A stretch of 48,549 nucleotides of DNA from an uncultured Pyrinomonadaceae bacterium (GTDB lineage: Bacteria > Acidobacteriota > Blastocatellia > Pyrinomonadales > Pyrinomonadaceae), in NCBI GenBank assembly GCA_902805935.1, contig CADCUR010000286.1:1-48549 (forward strand). Reading direction: 5' to 3'. A model generated the notes under the pieces. That model worked only from the letters and a program-made list of their open reading frames with translations, searched no databases and was not told where the DNA came from. The number at the start of each line of letters is the position of its first letter. The first letter of the stretch is position 1. Shown piece by piece: positions 16,665 through 24,938 of the stretch. The translations under genes were made by a program, and so were the position numbers.

Positions 16665-17066
16665 AATTTTTTCAAGCAGGCAGCACAATCAGCCGCCAAA
16701 CGGAGAAAACAAAAGTTAAATAATTTCTGCTATTGCTTTTTACAACGCAGGTTAAAGACCGATAGTAGAATTTTATATTAGAAAGGATTATTGTCAATAA
16801 AAAAAACACAAGAATAGTTTATTATTAATCAGGCGTAAACCCTTTTGGAAAGTTAGATAAAAATTAAGGCTCTAGGGAAGTTTAATCATTACAAAGCAGG
16901 GACAACTTATTGAATCAAGGAAATTTAATTTCATAAAAAGCGTTCCCGAATTTGATGAACTAAAGCAACGAATAAACGATTTGTTTATTCGCTGATTTTG
17001 ATTAACGAAAACGTGTTATTTGCCATTAACAAACCTGATTTTCATTGCTGTGAACTTCTCTAGACC
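16665..17066. other. AT-rich intergenic region with a hairpin
   Basis: About 400 bp between two minus-strand genes, clearly richer in A+T than the flanking coding sequence. It must carry the promoter of the GHL10 gene. A 12-bp inverted repeat with one mismatch (16966-16977 with 16983-16994; core CGAATAAAC) lies 73 bp after the M20 gene stop and may end that transcript, although no U-run follows. No protein remnant was recognised. Confidence 0.6.
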
Positions 17067-18530
17067 CTATTTTTTAATTGCAGTCGTTTTCTGACCGGCG
17101 AGAGATTTGACGAGTTTGTCCAAAAACTCCTGACCGTCGTAAAACTCTCGAACTCCGAGGCGTTCATCTCTGCCGTGCGCTCGGTTATCGTCAATATCGC
17201 TGAAAATCCCGGAAACGCCATACATCGGAATGCCGACCTGCCGAAAATAAAGGCTGTCGGTCGCGCCGGTTCCCATAATCGGGACAACCGGAACATCTTT
17301 CCACAGCGCCCGCGTTATTTCTTCTATCGGGCGCATAACTTCTGATGTAAGGGGCGAAGGCTGGCTCGGTTTCGGTTCTTTGATAAAGGTTATCGAAATG
17401 CGGTCGTCGGCGAGAACTTCAATCAATTTCCGCTGAACATCATTAGCATTTTCCTGCGGCAAAATGCGGCAATTAACCGTTGCGCGGGCGGTTTGCGGCA
17501 AAGCGTTTTCGGCGTGTCCGGCTTCAAGTTTGGTTGCGACGCAGGTCGTCCGCATCAGCGCATTGTAATAGGGCGCGACTGAGAGACGTTTAACCGCATT
17601 CGCATCAGTTGTATTCATTGCGGAAACAGCTTTCATATCTGCCGCGGTTGCTCCGGTTTCAATTGCCGACATTTTTTGAAAATAGCCGCGCGTAACTTCG
17701 TTGAGATTAACGGGGAAATCAAATTTCGAGAGCCGGTCAATTGCCGCCGCGAGTTGGTAAATGGCATTGTCTTTCGATGGCAGCGAACTATGCCCGCCTT
17801 TGTTTTTGACTTCGAGCAGAAAACTTTGATAAACCTTTTCGCTCGCCTGTACGCCGTTAAAAAGTTTGACGCCTTTACGATGTCTTCCGCCGCCGCCTTC
17901 GTTGATCCCGAACTCGGCTGAAACCAAATCGCGGTGATTATCAATCAGCCATTTCGCGCCGTTAAAATCGCCGCCTTCTTCGTCCGCCGTCAGCGCCAGA
18001 ATAATATCGCGGTCGAACTGCGCGTTTTTCTGTTTGTAATCAATTAAATTGGCGACAAAAATCGCCGCCATCGCCTTGTCATCTGCTGTTCCGCGACCGT
18101 AAAAATAACCGTCGCGCTCGGTGAGCTTGAACGGGTCGAGGTTGTCCGACCAATCTTCTTTGCGGGCTTCGACGACATCAATGTGAGCAAGCAGTAAAAG
18201 CGGCTTGGCTTTGGGGTTTGGCGAACGATACCGAACGACCAAATTTCCTTTGCGATTGTTTCCGGGATGAACCAGAACGCGGACGTCCGTTTCGGAAAAT
18301 CCCGCCGCCCGAAACCTGACAGCCATCGCTTCCGCAGCCTTCGTCGTGTCGCCGACCGAATCGGTCGTGTTTATTTCAATCAATTCCAGGTAAATACCGC
18401 GCAAAAACTGTTGGCGAGCGGTCACTTGCAAGGTTTCTGTTTTTACAACTTGCTGGGAGACGATGATGGAAACAAGCGATAAACTTAAAAAAAACAAAGC
18501 TGCAAATTGCCGTGTCGCGTTGAAAAACAT
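17067..18530 (-). CDS. exported M20 family metallopeptidase
   Basis: A 487-residue protein with an N-terminal signal segment (AALFFLSLSLVSIIVSQ) followed by an M20 di-zinc peptidase. Zinc and catalytic residues are visible: LLLLAHIDVV (His116, Asp118), GRGTADDK (bridging Asp150), TADEEGG (catalytic Glu and zinc Glu, 184-185), and the late His in DNRAHGRDE. A lid/dimerisation domain with KNKGGHSSLPSKDNAIYQLA lies in the middle. Members remove N- or C-terminal residues from peptides or cleave acylated amino acids. The signal peptide suggests periplasmic peptide degradation. It is monocistronic. Confidence 0.92.
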   Translation of the reverse strand: MFFNATRQFAALFFLSLSLVSIIVSQQVVKTETLQVTARQQFLRGIYLELIEINTTDSVGDTTKAAEAMAVRFRAAGFSETDVRVLVHPGNNRKGNLVVRYRSPNPKAKPLLLLAHIDVVEARKEDWSDNLDPFKLTERDGYFYGRGTADDKAMAAIFVANLIDYKQKNAQFDRDIILALTADEEGGDFNGAKWLIDNHRDLVSAEFGINEGGGGRHRKGVKLFNGVQASEKVYQSFLLEVKNKGGHSSLPSKDNAIYQLAAAIDRLSKFDFPVNLNEVTRGYFQKMSAIETGATAADMKAVSAMNTTDANAVKRLSVAPYYNALMRTTCVATKLEAGHAENALPQTARATVNCRILPQENANDVQRKLIEVLADDRISITFIKEPKPSQPSPLTSEVMRPIEEITRALWKDVPVVPIMGTGATDSLYFRQVGIPMYGVSGIFSDIDDNRAHGRDERLGVREFYDGQEFLDKLVKSLAGQKTTAIKK

Positions 18531-18609
18531 AATATTTATCCTCTTGATCAGAAAACAAAATAATAAGCGGCGATAAAAAAGTATAACGACGATTTAATTT
18601 CAGCGACGC

Positions 18610-19401
18610 TTAAATCAGCGAGCGAACCCACCCGCCGTCAACCGGAATCGAGGTTCCCGTGATATAGCTCGCTCGTTCGGAGACGAGAAAAGCGGCGAGC
18701 GCGGCAAACTCGCGTGGTTCGCCTAAACGTTTCATCGGAATTTCCGCTTCCCATCTGGCGTTAGCTTCCGCCTCACTGATTCCTTCTCTCGCTGATGCCG
18801 CCCGCGCTAACTCTTCCATTCGTTCGGTGCGCGTGTAACCCGGCAAAATGTTATTAACGGTGATTCCGTCAGTCGCTACTTCGTTTGCCAGCGTCCGGGC
18901 AAATCCCGTTACCGCCGCGCGCAGGCTGTTCGATAACATCAAATTCTCTACCGGCTGTTTTACTGTAATTGAGGTGATATTTAAAATCCGTCCCCAACCG
19001 CGCTCTTTCATTCCGGGCAATACTGCTCTCGTTAATTCTAAAACGCTGTTGAATGTTAGGCGCGTTGTGGCTTCCCACATCTCACGGCTTAAATCCTCGA
19101 ATCCACCGGCTGGCGGTCCGCCCGCGTTGGTTACCAGAATATCAATGCGCCCGAATTTTTCGATACCGGCTTTAACCGCCCTCGCCACGTCTTCGGCGTT
19201 TGAAACATCGGCGGCGACGGGCAAAACAGACACGCCCGATGATTCGACGATTTGCCCGGCGACAAGGTTGAGATTTTCGGCATTGCGCGCACACAGAACG
19301 AGCGACGCGCCTGCGGTGGCGAGTTCTTCGGCGACGGCGCGTCCGAGCCCTTTGCTCGCCGCCGCGACGAACGCGACTTTTCCTTTAATTCCCAAATCCA
19401 T
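18610..19401 (-). CDS. SDR oxidoreductase with altered catalytic motif
   Basis: A 263-residue Rossmann-fold short-chain dehydrogenase: cofactor motif AAASKGLG (13-20), NAGG (92-95) and a C-terminal YITGTSIPVDGGW, all as in the FabG-like classical group. The catalytic Ser144 (NITSIT) is present, but the expected Tyr and Lys of YxxxK are Ser157 and Arg161 (LSNSLRA). I recall a FabG-like subfamily with this substitution, so it is probably a stable feature, and normal dehydrogenase chemistry is in doubt. It is the last gene of the operon CehA-cupin-SDR, 2 bp from the cupin stop. The substrate is unknown. Confidence 0.92.
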   Translation of the reverse strand: MDLGIKGKVAFVAAASKGLGRAVAEELATAGASLVLCARNAENLNLVAGQIVESSGVSVLPVAADVSNAEDVARAVKAGIEKFGRIDILVTNAGGPPAGGFEDLSREMWEATTRLTFNSVLELTRAVLPGMKERGWGRILNITSITVKQPVENLMLSNSLRAAVTGFARTLANEVATDGITVNNILPGYTRTERMEELARAASAREGISEAEANARWEAEIPMKRLGEPREFAALAAFLVSERASYITGTSIPVDGGWVRSLI

Positions 19402-19403
19402 AA

Positions 19404-19781
19404 CTATTTGTGCCTCAAATAATCGTCGGTTTTATCGAGCCAATCCTGCCGCGGCGGGCTGAAAATATCAACGTCGAGCGTGTCTTCGAGCGCTTCAGCT
19501 TTGTGCGGAACGTTTGACGGAATATGCAGAACTTCACCGGCGTGCACGTCAACGGTTTCCGATTCGTCTTCGCCGATCCAGAAACGCAGCGCGCCTTCGA
19601 GAATATAAGTTAACTGCTCGTTTTGGTGCGCGTGCCGCTGAACGATTGCGCCTTTTTTGAGATAGACGTGCGCCAGCATCATCCGGTCGCCGGTGATAAG
19701 CCGCCGGTCGAGCATTTCGGTTACGCTTTCTTTCGGCATATCATCCCACCGATACCATTTTACAGTTTCTTCTTGAGCCAT
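19404..19781 (-). CDS. single-domain cupin protein
   Basis: A 125-residue beta-barrel protein with the two cupin motifs: QRHAHQNEQLTYILEGALRFW (metal ligands His, His, Glu) and GEVLHIPSNVPHKAEA (last His). Cupins of this size bind a divalent metal and act as small dioxygenases, isomerases or sensors. The start at 19781 is set by a perfect AGGAGG site seven bases upstream; that site lies in the 24 bases after the CehA-like gene's stop. An earlier TTG at 19805 was discarded. It is followed after 2 bp by the SDR gene, so the two may act in one pathway. Confidence 0.92.
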   Translation of the reverse strand: MAQEETVKWYRWDDMPKESVTEMLDRRLITGDRMMLAHVYLKKGAIVQRHAHQNEQLTYILEGALRFWIGEDESETVDVHAGEVLHIPSNVPHKAEALEDTLDVDIFSPPRQDWLDKTDDYLRHK

Positions 19782-19805
19782 TAAATCCTCCTGAATTTCC
19801 GACAA

Positions 19806-22250
19806 TTACTTTGCCCGCATCTCCAGAATGCGGCGGGCTTCCGTAAAGCGTTTTTTCAAATTATCTACTTTCGCGCCCGTATAACCTTGTTCGAGGCGTT
19901 TCTCGGCAATTTCCATCCAGCGCAAAAGGTCTTGCGCGGATGCTTTTGCCACCGTTGCATCCGAACTTCCCGTCCGACCGAACCAGATTGGCGCGGTATG
20001 CGCGAATGGATAACTGTCCGACATCGGCGGTCGGGTCGCGCCGCCGTAAACTCTGGCGGCGATCCATCCGCCCGCCGGAGCGTTTACTTTACCGGCAAAA
20101 GTTTTTCTTCCCGCCTCGTTCAAGCCCTGACCGCTCCAGGCGACTTTTCCGTTGACGAGAATTTCAACTTTTTCAACCGGCGCGGATGACGCCGCTTCGA
20201 GTTTCCATTCGATTGGTTGATTTGCCGCCGCGCTGACGACTCCGCCCGCTTCTGCGCCGCCCGCGCTGAATTTTATTAACGGTCCGTTGGTTACGAAACT
20301 GCGCCCGCGCCGGACGGCTTCGAGGTAATTCGGCAGATTCATCGCGCCGTCGGGTTTGGCGTAGATGCGCGTCGCGCCGATTGCCATCGTGCGATAAAAA
20401 TTGTGCATCGTATCGCTTCCGGCGGACGGCGCGATTGGAATTCCGAGATTGAGCAGGCGATACCACGCTTCGCTTGTGCCGAGTTCGTCGCTCCACAGAC
20501 AGGTTACTTCGAGCGTGTCCACGTCGCCCAAAACAGCGTCCGGCACGAGTTCCAAAGGCAATCCGTTCGGAGCGGCATTTGCCGGAAACGGGTCTTTCGT
20601 CGAAACCGGATGCACGTAAGAATTGACGCCGCCGCTCTTTCGGGCAAATTGCAAGGCAGCCGAGTTCGGCAAATCAATATCGTCGTAAACCGGATAGCCG
20701 GGACCGAAATACCACGGATGAAAAAGCGAATCCGCGCCGACCACGCCGACGTGACCGAGAAAATGCGAGCGAACTTCCTGCGCGAAAACTATCATCGGCG
20801 ATTGACTGCGCCGCCATCCCCACCATTCGGTATCAATAAACCTAGTGTGCAGATTGGCAAGCTGCGGCGTGGATAAATCGAGCGCTTCGCCCCGCATATC
20901 CAGAACGATGTCTTCCGGCGTTAAAAGATACGGTCCGCCGTAGTTGAGATGCGAATGCAAATCCGCCGAATACCAGCCGTCGGAAGCCGGATTCCAAAAC
21001 GGCGCGGGCATTTCGATTTCAATCGTTTCCGTTTTGCCTTCGCGTATTTTGCGCGTCGCCGTCTGCGCGAGAACGCCGAAGCCGTGTGTCGCCAGCACGC
21101 GAGCGTCGCCCGTCGGTAACTCCAACTCGATTAAGCCCGGCGTATAAAAAAACGCGCTTCCGTTTTGTCCGTCGAACCGCACTTGCCCGGTGTCGGGCAG
21201 AACCGGGTGACCCTTGCCGTCAACGACCGTCAGACGCGCGGGCAAACTCACATCCGAACCGCTCATTCGCGTTTTGACGAGGACGCGCGCGGTCGGCTCC
21301 CCCCAATTCCAAGAAAGCGGCGAGATGTCTTCGGGCGCGCCGCCCGTCGGCGCGATCCGGTAAAGGCGAAAACGCTCCGTTGCGTCAGGCTCGGCGAAAT
21401 AAATAAAAGAATTGTCGGGACTCCACGCCGGCATCTGCGGATATTCCGCATCTCGCGCAATCTGAATCGCCGGACTGCCCTTCATGTCCATCTGCCACAA
21501 CTGCCAGCGATCCTGCACGGGCAGGTTGACGACGAAACTCCGCCCGTCGGGTTTGAGTGCGAAGCGCATTTGCGAAGCGATTCCCTCCGAATGCAAAACG
21601 CGTTTTGAGTTGTCGCGCAAATCAATGATTGAAACCGAATCAATCGAGCCGACTTTCGACACATACAAAAGCTGCTCGTCATTGGGCGCGGGCTGCGGCT
21701 GAAGTTCCTGCCCGCGGTCGCTAGTTAGGCGTTTGCGTGCGCCCGCTGCGATTTCAACGCGCCACAAATCTAAATCGCCGCTTTCCGCCGAACTGTAAAA
21801 TACGTGGCGTCCGTCGCGCGAAAAAACCGGGTCGAGGTCGAGCGCGGGTGAATCAACCAGAACTTTTTCCCTGCCGCCAGCCGTGTCAATTAAAACAATG
21901 CTCGTGTCATTCGTATCGTCTCTGACAAAAGCGATTTGCCTGCCGTCAGGCGACCACGCGGGGCGTGAATCAACCGCGCCGCTTTTTGTCAGGCGTTTCG
22001 CTTCGCGCGTCGCCTGGTTCATCAGCCAAATCCAGCCGCGTGCGGCAATCGCTAGGGTTTTACCGTCAGGCGAAACAGCCGGATCAGTCGCGCCTTGATT
22101 GAGCGTCGGCAGATTGTAGCCTTCCAAGTAAACGTGGTGCGACACATTGGCGATTTTCGGGTAACGATTCGTCCATTGACCGCGGGCGCTGGCAGCGAAA
22201 GACAAAAGTAAAGACAAAAACAGCAAACAGCGAGAAAATTTCAACATCAT
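19806..22250 (-). CDS. exported PD40-propeller plus CehA/McbA-type metallohydrolase
   Basis: An 814-residue secreted protein. A signal peptide (residues 1-24, ending ASARG) precedes TolB-like PD40 repeats (about 50-330: repeated 'AVSPDGKTLAIAA', 'AWSPDGRQIAFVR', 'VFSRDGRHVFYSS'). Then comes a beta domain, and from about residue 425 a PHP-related CehA/McbA domain: DGWYSADLHSHLNYGG supplies the first metal His pair; later HPVSTKDPF and PSAGSDTMHNFYR add further ligands. CehA and McbA hydrolyse carbamate insecticides, but most relatives have unknown substrates. It is first in an operon with a cupin and an SDR. The propeller fusion suggests recognition of a polymer or peptide outside the cytoplasm. 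Confidence 0.9.
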   Translation of the reverse strand: MMLKFSRCLLFLSLLLSFAASARGQWTNRYPKIANVSHHVYLEGYNLPTLNQGATDPAVSPDGKTLAIAARGWIWLMNQATREAKRLTKSGAVDSRPAWSPDGRQIAFVRDDTNDTSIVLIDTAGGREKVLVDSPALDLDPVFSRDGRHVFYSSAESGDLDLWRVEIAAGARKRLTSDRGQELQPQPAPNDEQLLYVSKVGSIDSVSIIDLRDNSKRVLHSEGIASQMRFALKPDGRSFVVNLPVQDRWQLWQMDMKGSPAIQIARDAEYPQMPAWSPDNSFIYFAEPDATERFRLYRIAPTGGAPEDISPLSWNWGEPTARVLVKTRMSGSDVSLPARLTVVDGKGHPVLPDTGQVRFDGQNGSAFFYTPGLIELELPTGDARVLATHGFGVLAQTATRKIREGKTETIEIEMPAPFWNPASDGWYSADLHSHLNYGGPYLLTPEDIVLDMRGEALDLSTPQLANLHTRFIDTEWWGWRRSQSPMIVFAQEVRSHFLGHVGVVGADSLFHPWYFGPGYPVYDDIDLPNSAALQFARKSGGVNSYVHPVSTKDPFPANAAPNGLPLELVPDAVLGDVDTLEVTCLWSDELGTSEAWYRLLNLGIPIAPSAGSDTMHNFYRTMAIGATRIYAKPDGAMNLPNYLEAVRRGRSFVTNGPLIKFSAGGAEAGGVVSAAANQPIEWKLEAASSAPVEKVEILVNGKVAWSGQGLNEAGRKTFAGKVNAPAGGWIAARVYGGATRPPMSDSYPFAHTAPIWFGRTGSSDATVAKASAQDLLRWMEIAEKRLEQGYTGAKVDNLKKRFTEARRILEMRAK

Positions 22251-22385
22251 ATAACCTCTTCGATAAACGTCAGTTGTTTTAATTCTTTAGCCGAACCGTG
22301 TTAAAAAATTACTCATCAAAAATGTTGTTAAAACATTTTCTTCACAAAAACTACAAAACAAATTGCGCTTACAGTGCTTGCTCGC

Positions 22386-23240
22386 TTATATGATAATGCG
22401 TCGGTATCGCGCCAATACCAACATGTAAAGTCCGTAAGCGACTAAACCGAGCGCCACAATTCCTAACACCCATTGACCGTATGATTGCTGTTCCAATGCG
22501 CGAAGCGCGCCGCTCAATCCTCGCGCTTGGTTCGCATTTGAATTCAAGGCAGCTTGAATTAAAAAGACGCCGATTATTCCGAACACTAAGCCGCGCGCCG
22601 ACAATCCCGCCTGACCGAAGCGCGTCGCAAAAGTTTGCGTCTTTTCACTCATCTCATTTGTCTTGAGCTTCTCGCGAAATTTTGCCGTATAAGCCTTGTA
22701 AAACTGCGAGACGGCGAAGGCGATAAAGCCCAGACCCACGGCGCCGACGAGCCATTGTCCGAACGGCTGCGCGAGCAGAGTCGCCGTCCATTCCTTGGAT
22801 GCCGCGTCGCCGCGACTCGCGCCGCCGGAGCCGAAAATCAATTGCGCGGCGGAATACGCCAAACCGATATGAATCACGCCGATCGCCGCGTAACCGATGC
22901 GTCTGGCTATTCCTTTCGCGTCCGAACCTTTGTTTTCTGTGTCTTTGACCGCCTGAACAAAGCGCCAGACGGCATACGCCGCCATTCCGACGGCAACCGC
23001 GCCGAGCAGTAATTTGCCGTAGGACTGCGAAAGAATTTCCTCGAACGCCCCGCGCGAATCGGTGGTTCTGCCGCCGCCGGTAAAAGCTGCGAGAGCGGCA
23101 AGCCCGCCGATAATAAGATAGACGACTCCCTTTGCGGCGTAGCCGAATCTGGCGAGCGGAACGATCCAGCCGCGCGTCCGTTGCGAAATCCGTCCGGCTT
23201 CCTCTTTGACGATTCCCAGCGTTGAATTTCTATTTTGCAT
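22386..23240 (-). CDS. DUF1206 integral membrane protein
   Basis: A 284-residue membrane protein built of three copies of the DUF1206 two-helix unit: about residues 27-100 (ARFGYAAKGVVYLIIGGLAAL...), 112-190 (ARRIGYAAIGVIHIGLAYSA...) and 206-280 (TRFGQAGLSARGLVFGIIGVFL...). Each unit begins with an R-x-G-x-A-x-x-G signature and contains QSYGKLLLG/QPFGQWLVG/QSYGQWVLG loops, so the internal triplication is visible by eye. The role is unknown. A ribosome site (GAAGGAGAAAAATTT) precedes the ATG. It is alone in its transcript or leads no obvious operon. Confidence 0.92.
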   Translation of the reverse strand: MQNRNSTLGIVKEEAGRISQRTRGWIVPLARFGYAAKGVVYLIIGGLAALAAFTGGGRTTDSRGAFEEILSQSYGKLLLGAVAVGMAAYAVWRFVQAVKDTENKGSDAKGIARRIGYAAIGVIHIGLAYSAAQLIFGSGGASRGDAASKEWTATLLAQPFGQWLVGAVGLGFIAFAVSQFYKAYTAKFREKLKTNEMSEKTQTFATRFGQAGLSARGLVFGIIGVFLIQAALNSNANQARGLSGALRALEQQSYGQWVLGIVALGLVAYGLYMLVLARYRRIII

Positions 23241-23333
23241 AAATTTTTCTCCTTCACTGAAAACAATATAATTGATGTGTTACGAGATGTTCTCACAATC
23301 GCGGCTTAAAGAAAATGCGTTGTCAAAATTAAA

Positions 23334-24062
23334 TTACGCCGAATTGTTTTTGAAAAAACCGTTCCGCTTCTTGAGCGTAAAATCCGTCAGTATAACCGTT
23401 AAAATCCAAACTACAGCCGCCGCGAAACCGGCAATAATGTCGCTCGGGTAATGGACGCCGAGATAAACGCGCGAGAGACCAATCAGAAAAGCGAGCGAAA
23501 CGGCAAGCGACCAGATTAAAATTCGTAACGATTTGTTTTGTATCCGCTCGCCGACGAGCCAAGCCAGCGCGCCGTAAAAGCACGCGGCGTAAAGCGCGTG
23601 TCCGCTCGGAAAGCTGTATGAATCGGGAAGCGGCGTGTCGAAAAACGGAACGGGTCTGAGGCGACCGAAACTCACTTTCAGCGCAAAATTAAGTATAACC
23701 GCCCCAACCGCCGTCGTCATCAACAAAACGGCGGCTCGTTTCCAATTTTTGATGATGAAAACCGCAAAAACGCTAAAGCACAAAACGCTGAGAAATAAAG
23801 TTGAGCCGAGCATTGTTACAAACCGCATCAACGTCGTGAGCGATTCGCTCGCAAATCCGTGAACGAAAACGCGCACCGCCTCGTCGAACGTATTAACGTC
23901 GCCTTCAAGAACTTCTCCTGCCAGCCATGCGAAGAAAAATGACGCGCCGACGGCGCTCGTCAAACCCAAAAACAAAATTGACCCGACAAGCGCTTGAAAT
24001 CGGGCTGACAATGCTTTAAGGCGAGCTTTGGCGCGTTCGTGTTTTGTTTGATTAACTTCCAT
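23334..24062 (-). CDS. PAP2-type phosphatase (membrane lipid or undecaprenyl phosphatase)
   Basis: A 242-residue membrane protein with the complete PAP2 signature: KVSFGRLRPVP (motif 1), SYSFPSGHA (motif 2, with the His) and SRVYLGVHYPSD (motif 3, nucleophile His). About six hydrophobic helices are visible. Members dephosphorylate phosphatidic acid, undecaprenyl diphosphate or related lipids at the outer face of the inner membrane. The start at 24062 (MEVNQTK) is preferred over a TTG at 24092, but neither has a clear ribosome site. It lies 51 bp downstream of a metallophosphoesterase gene that is itself linked to a lipid kinase, suggesting a lipid-phosphate theme. Confidence 0.92.
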   Translation of the reverse strand: MEVNQTKHERAKARLKALSARFQALVGSILFLGLTSAVGASFFFAWLAGEVLEGDVNTFDEAVRVFVHGFASESLTTLMRFVTMLGSTLFLSVLCFSVFAVFIIKNWKRAAVLLMTTAVGAVILNFALKVSFGRLRPVPFFDTPLPDSYSFPSGHALYAACFYGALAWLVGERIQNKSLRILIWSLAVSLAFLIGLSRVYLGVHYPSDIIAGFAAAVVWILTVILTDFTLKKRNGFFKNNSA

Positions 24063-24113
24063 CGTTGTTTTACCAAGACCGGAAAATAACAAACCACCGA
24101 AAATATGATTAAA

Positions 24114-24932
24114 TTACCACTCCGCGACGCGCGTCCAGCCGTTGCTCACTTGTTGAAAATTCTCAATCTGACCGCGGATAAATTTCGATGGCGCGGGCTG
24201 CCACTCGAATCGCTCGACGACGATGCTCGGATAATCAACGCGAATGACGTTAAACGAATTCGCTTCGCCTCTGCCGCGCGTCGAAGTGGCGGTTCCGGCT
24301 TGCACGACGAGCGCCGAATGGTCGCCGATTTTGTAGCGTTTCGCCGTATGTCCGGTGTGGCTGACGTGCAGGTGTCCCGAGAGAAAAACATCCGCGCCGC
24401 AATCGGCAAGCGTTTTCATCGCCATCTTTGCGCGTCCGACTAGCTCATCGTCATCAAAGCCTTCGGGCAAATCGAACGGGTGATGCGTGACGACGACCTT
24501 AACCACGTCTCTGCCGAGCGGACACAGCTTTTCACGCATCACGGCGACTTGCTCTTCGTTGACGCGCCCGCCTTTAAAGGTTAAAGAGCGCGCCGTATTA
24601 ATGCCTAGAATGGCAATTTCTTCATCCGCGTAAAACGGCTCCAAATCGTTTGTAATAAAACGGCGGTATTTGTCGAGCGGCTGAAAAAACCTGGCAAAAA
24701 CATTGTATAGCGGCACGTCGTGATTGCCCGGAACGACAATCTGCGGCTCGGGCAGCCGGTCGAGAAAAGCGCGGGCTTCCTGAAACTGCGCGCTGCGCGC
24801 GCGCTGCGTCAAATCCCCGGAAACCGCGACGACATCAGGTTTAAGATCAGCAATGAGCGCAACGAGCGGCTCAATAATCGCCGCGTCAACGCGCCCGAAA
24901 TGAATATCGGACAAATGCACCAGCGTTCGCAT
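24114..24932 (-). CDS. calcineurin-like metallophosphoesterase
   Basis: A 272-residue cytosolic phosphoesterase with all metal motifs in order: HLSDIHFG (D-x-H), VAVSGDLTQ (GD), VPGNHDVP (GNHD), VTHHPF (H) and LSGHLHVS (GH-x-H). The layout fits the CpdA/class III cyclic-nucleotide phosphodiesterase group, but the substrate cannot be set from sequence. The start at 24932 has GGAG nine bases upstream, and that ribosome site overlaps the stop region of the upstream lipid kinase gene (6 bp away), so the two are cotranscribed. Confidence 0.92.
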   Translation of the reverse strand: MRTLVHLSDIHFGRVDAAIIEPLVALIADLKPDVVAVSGDLTQRARSAQFQEARAFLDRLPEPQIVVPGNHDVPLYNVFARFFQPLDKYRRFITNDLEPFYADEEIAILGINTARSLTFKGGRVNEEQVAVMREKLCPLGRDVVKVVVTHHPFDLPEGFDDDELVGRAKMAMKTLADCGADVFLSGHLHVSHTGHTAKRYKIGDHSALVVQAGTATSTRGRGEANSFNVIRVDYPSIVVERFEWQPAPSKFIRGQIENFQQVSNGWTRVAEW

Positions 24933-24938
24933 CAAAAA

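Noticed and set aside
16966-16994. 12-bp inverted repeat as a riboswitch or attachment site
   Set aside because: No repeat partner, integrase or structured leader is nearby; a weak terminator or chance hairpin is enough to explain it.
1741-22300. Similar AT-rich upstream sequences before the DUF892 and CehA-like genes (TTTTAATTCTTT and a CCGTGTT block)
   Set aside because: The two blocks are spaced differently in each copy (about 13 extra bases in one), and both are low in complexity, so a common promoter element is not supported.
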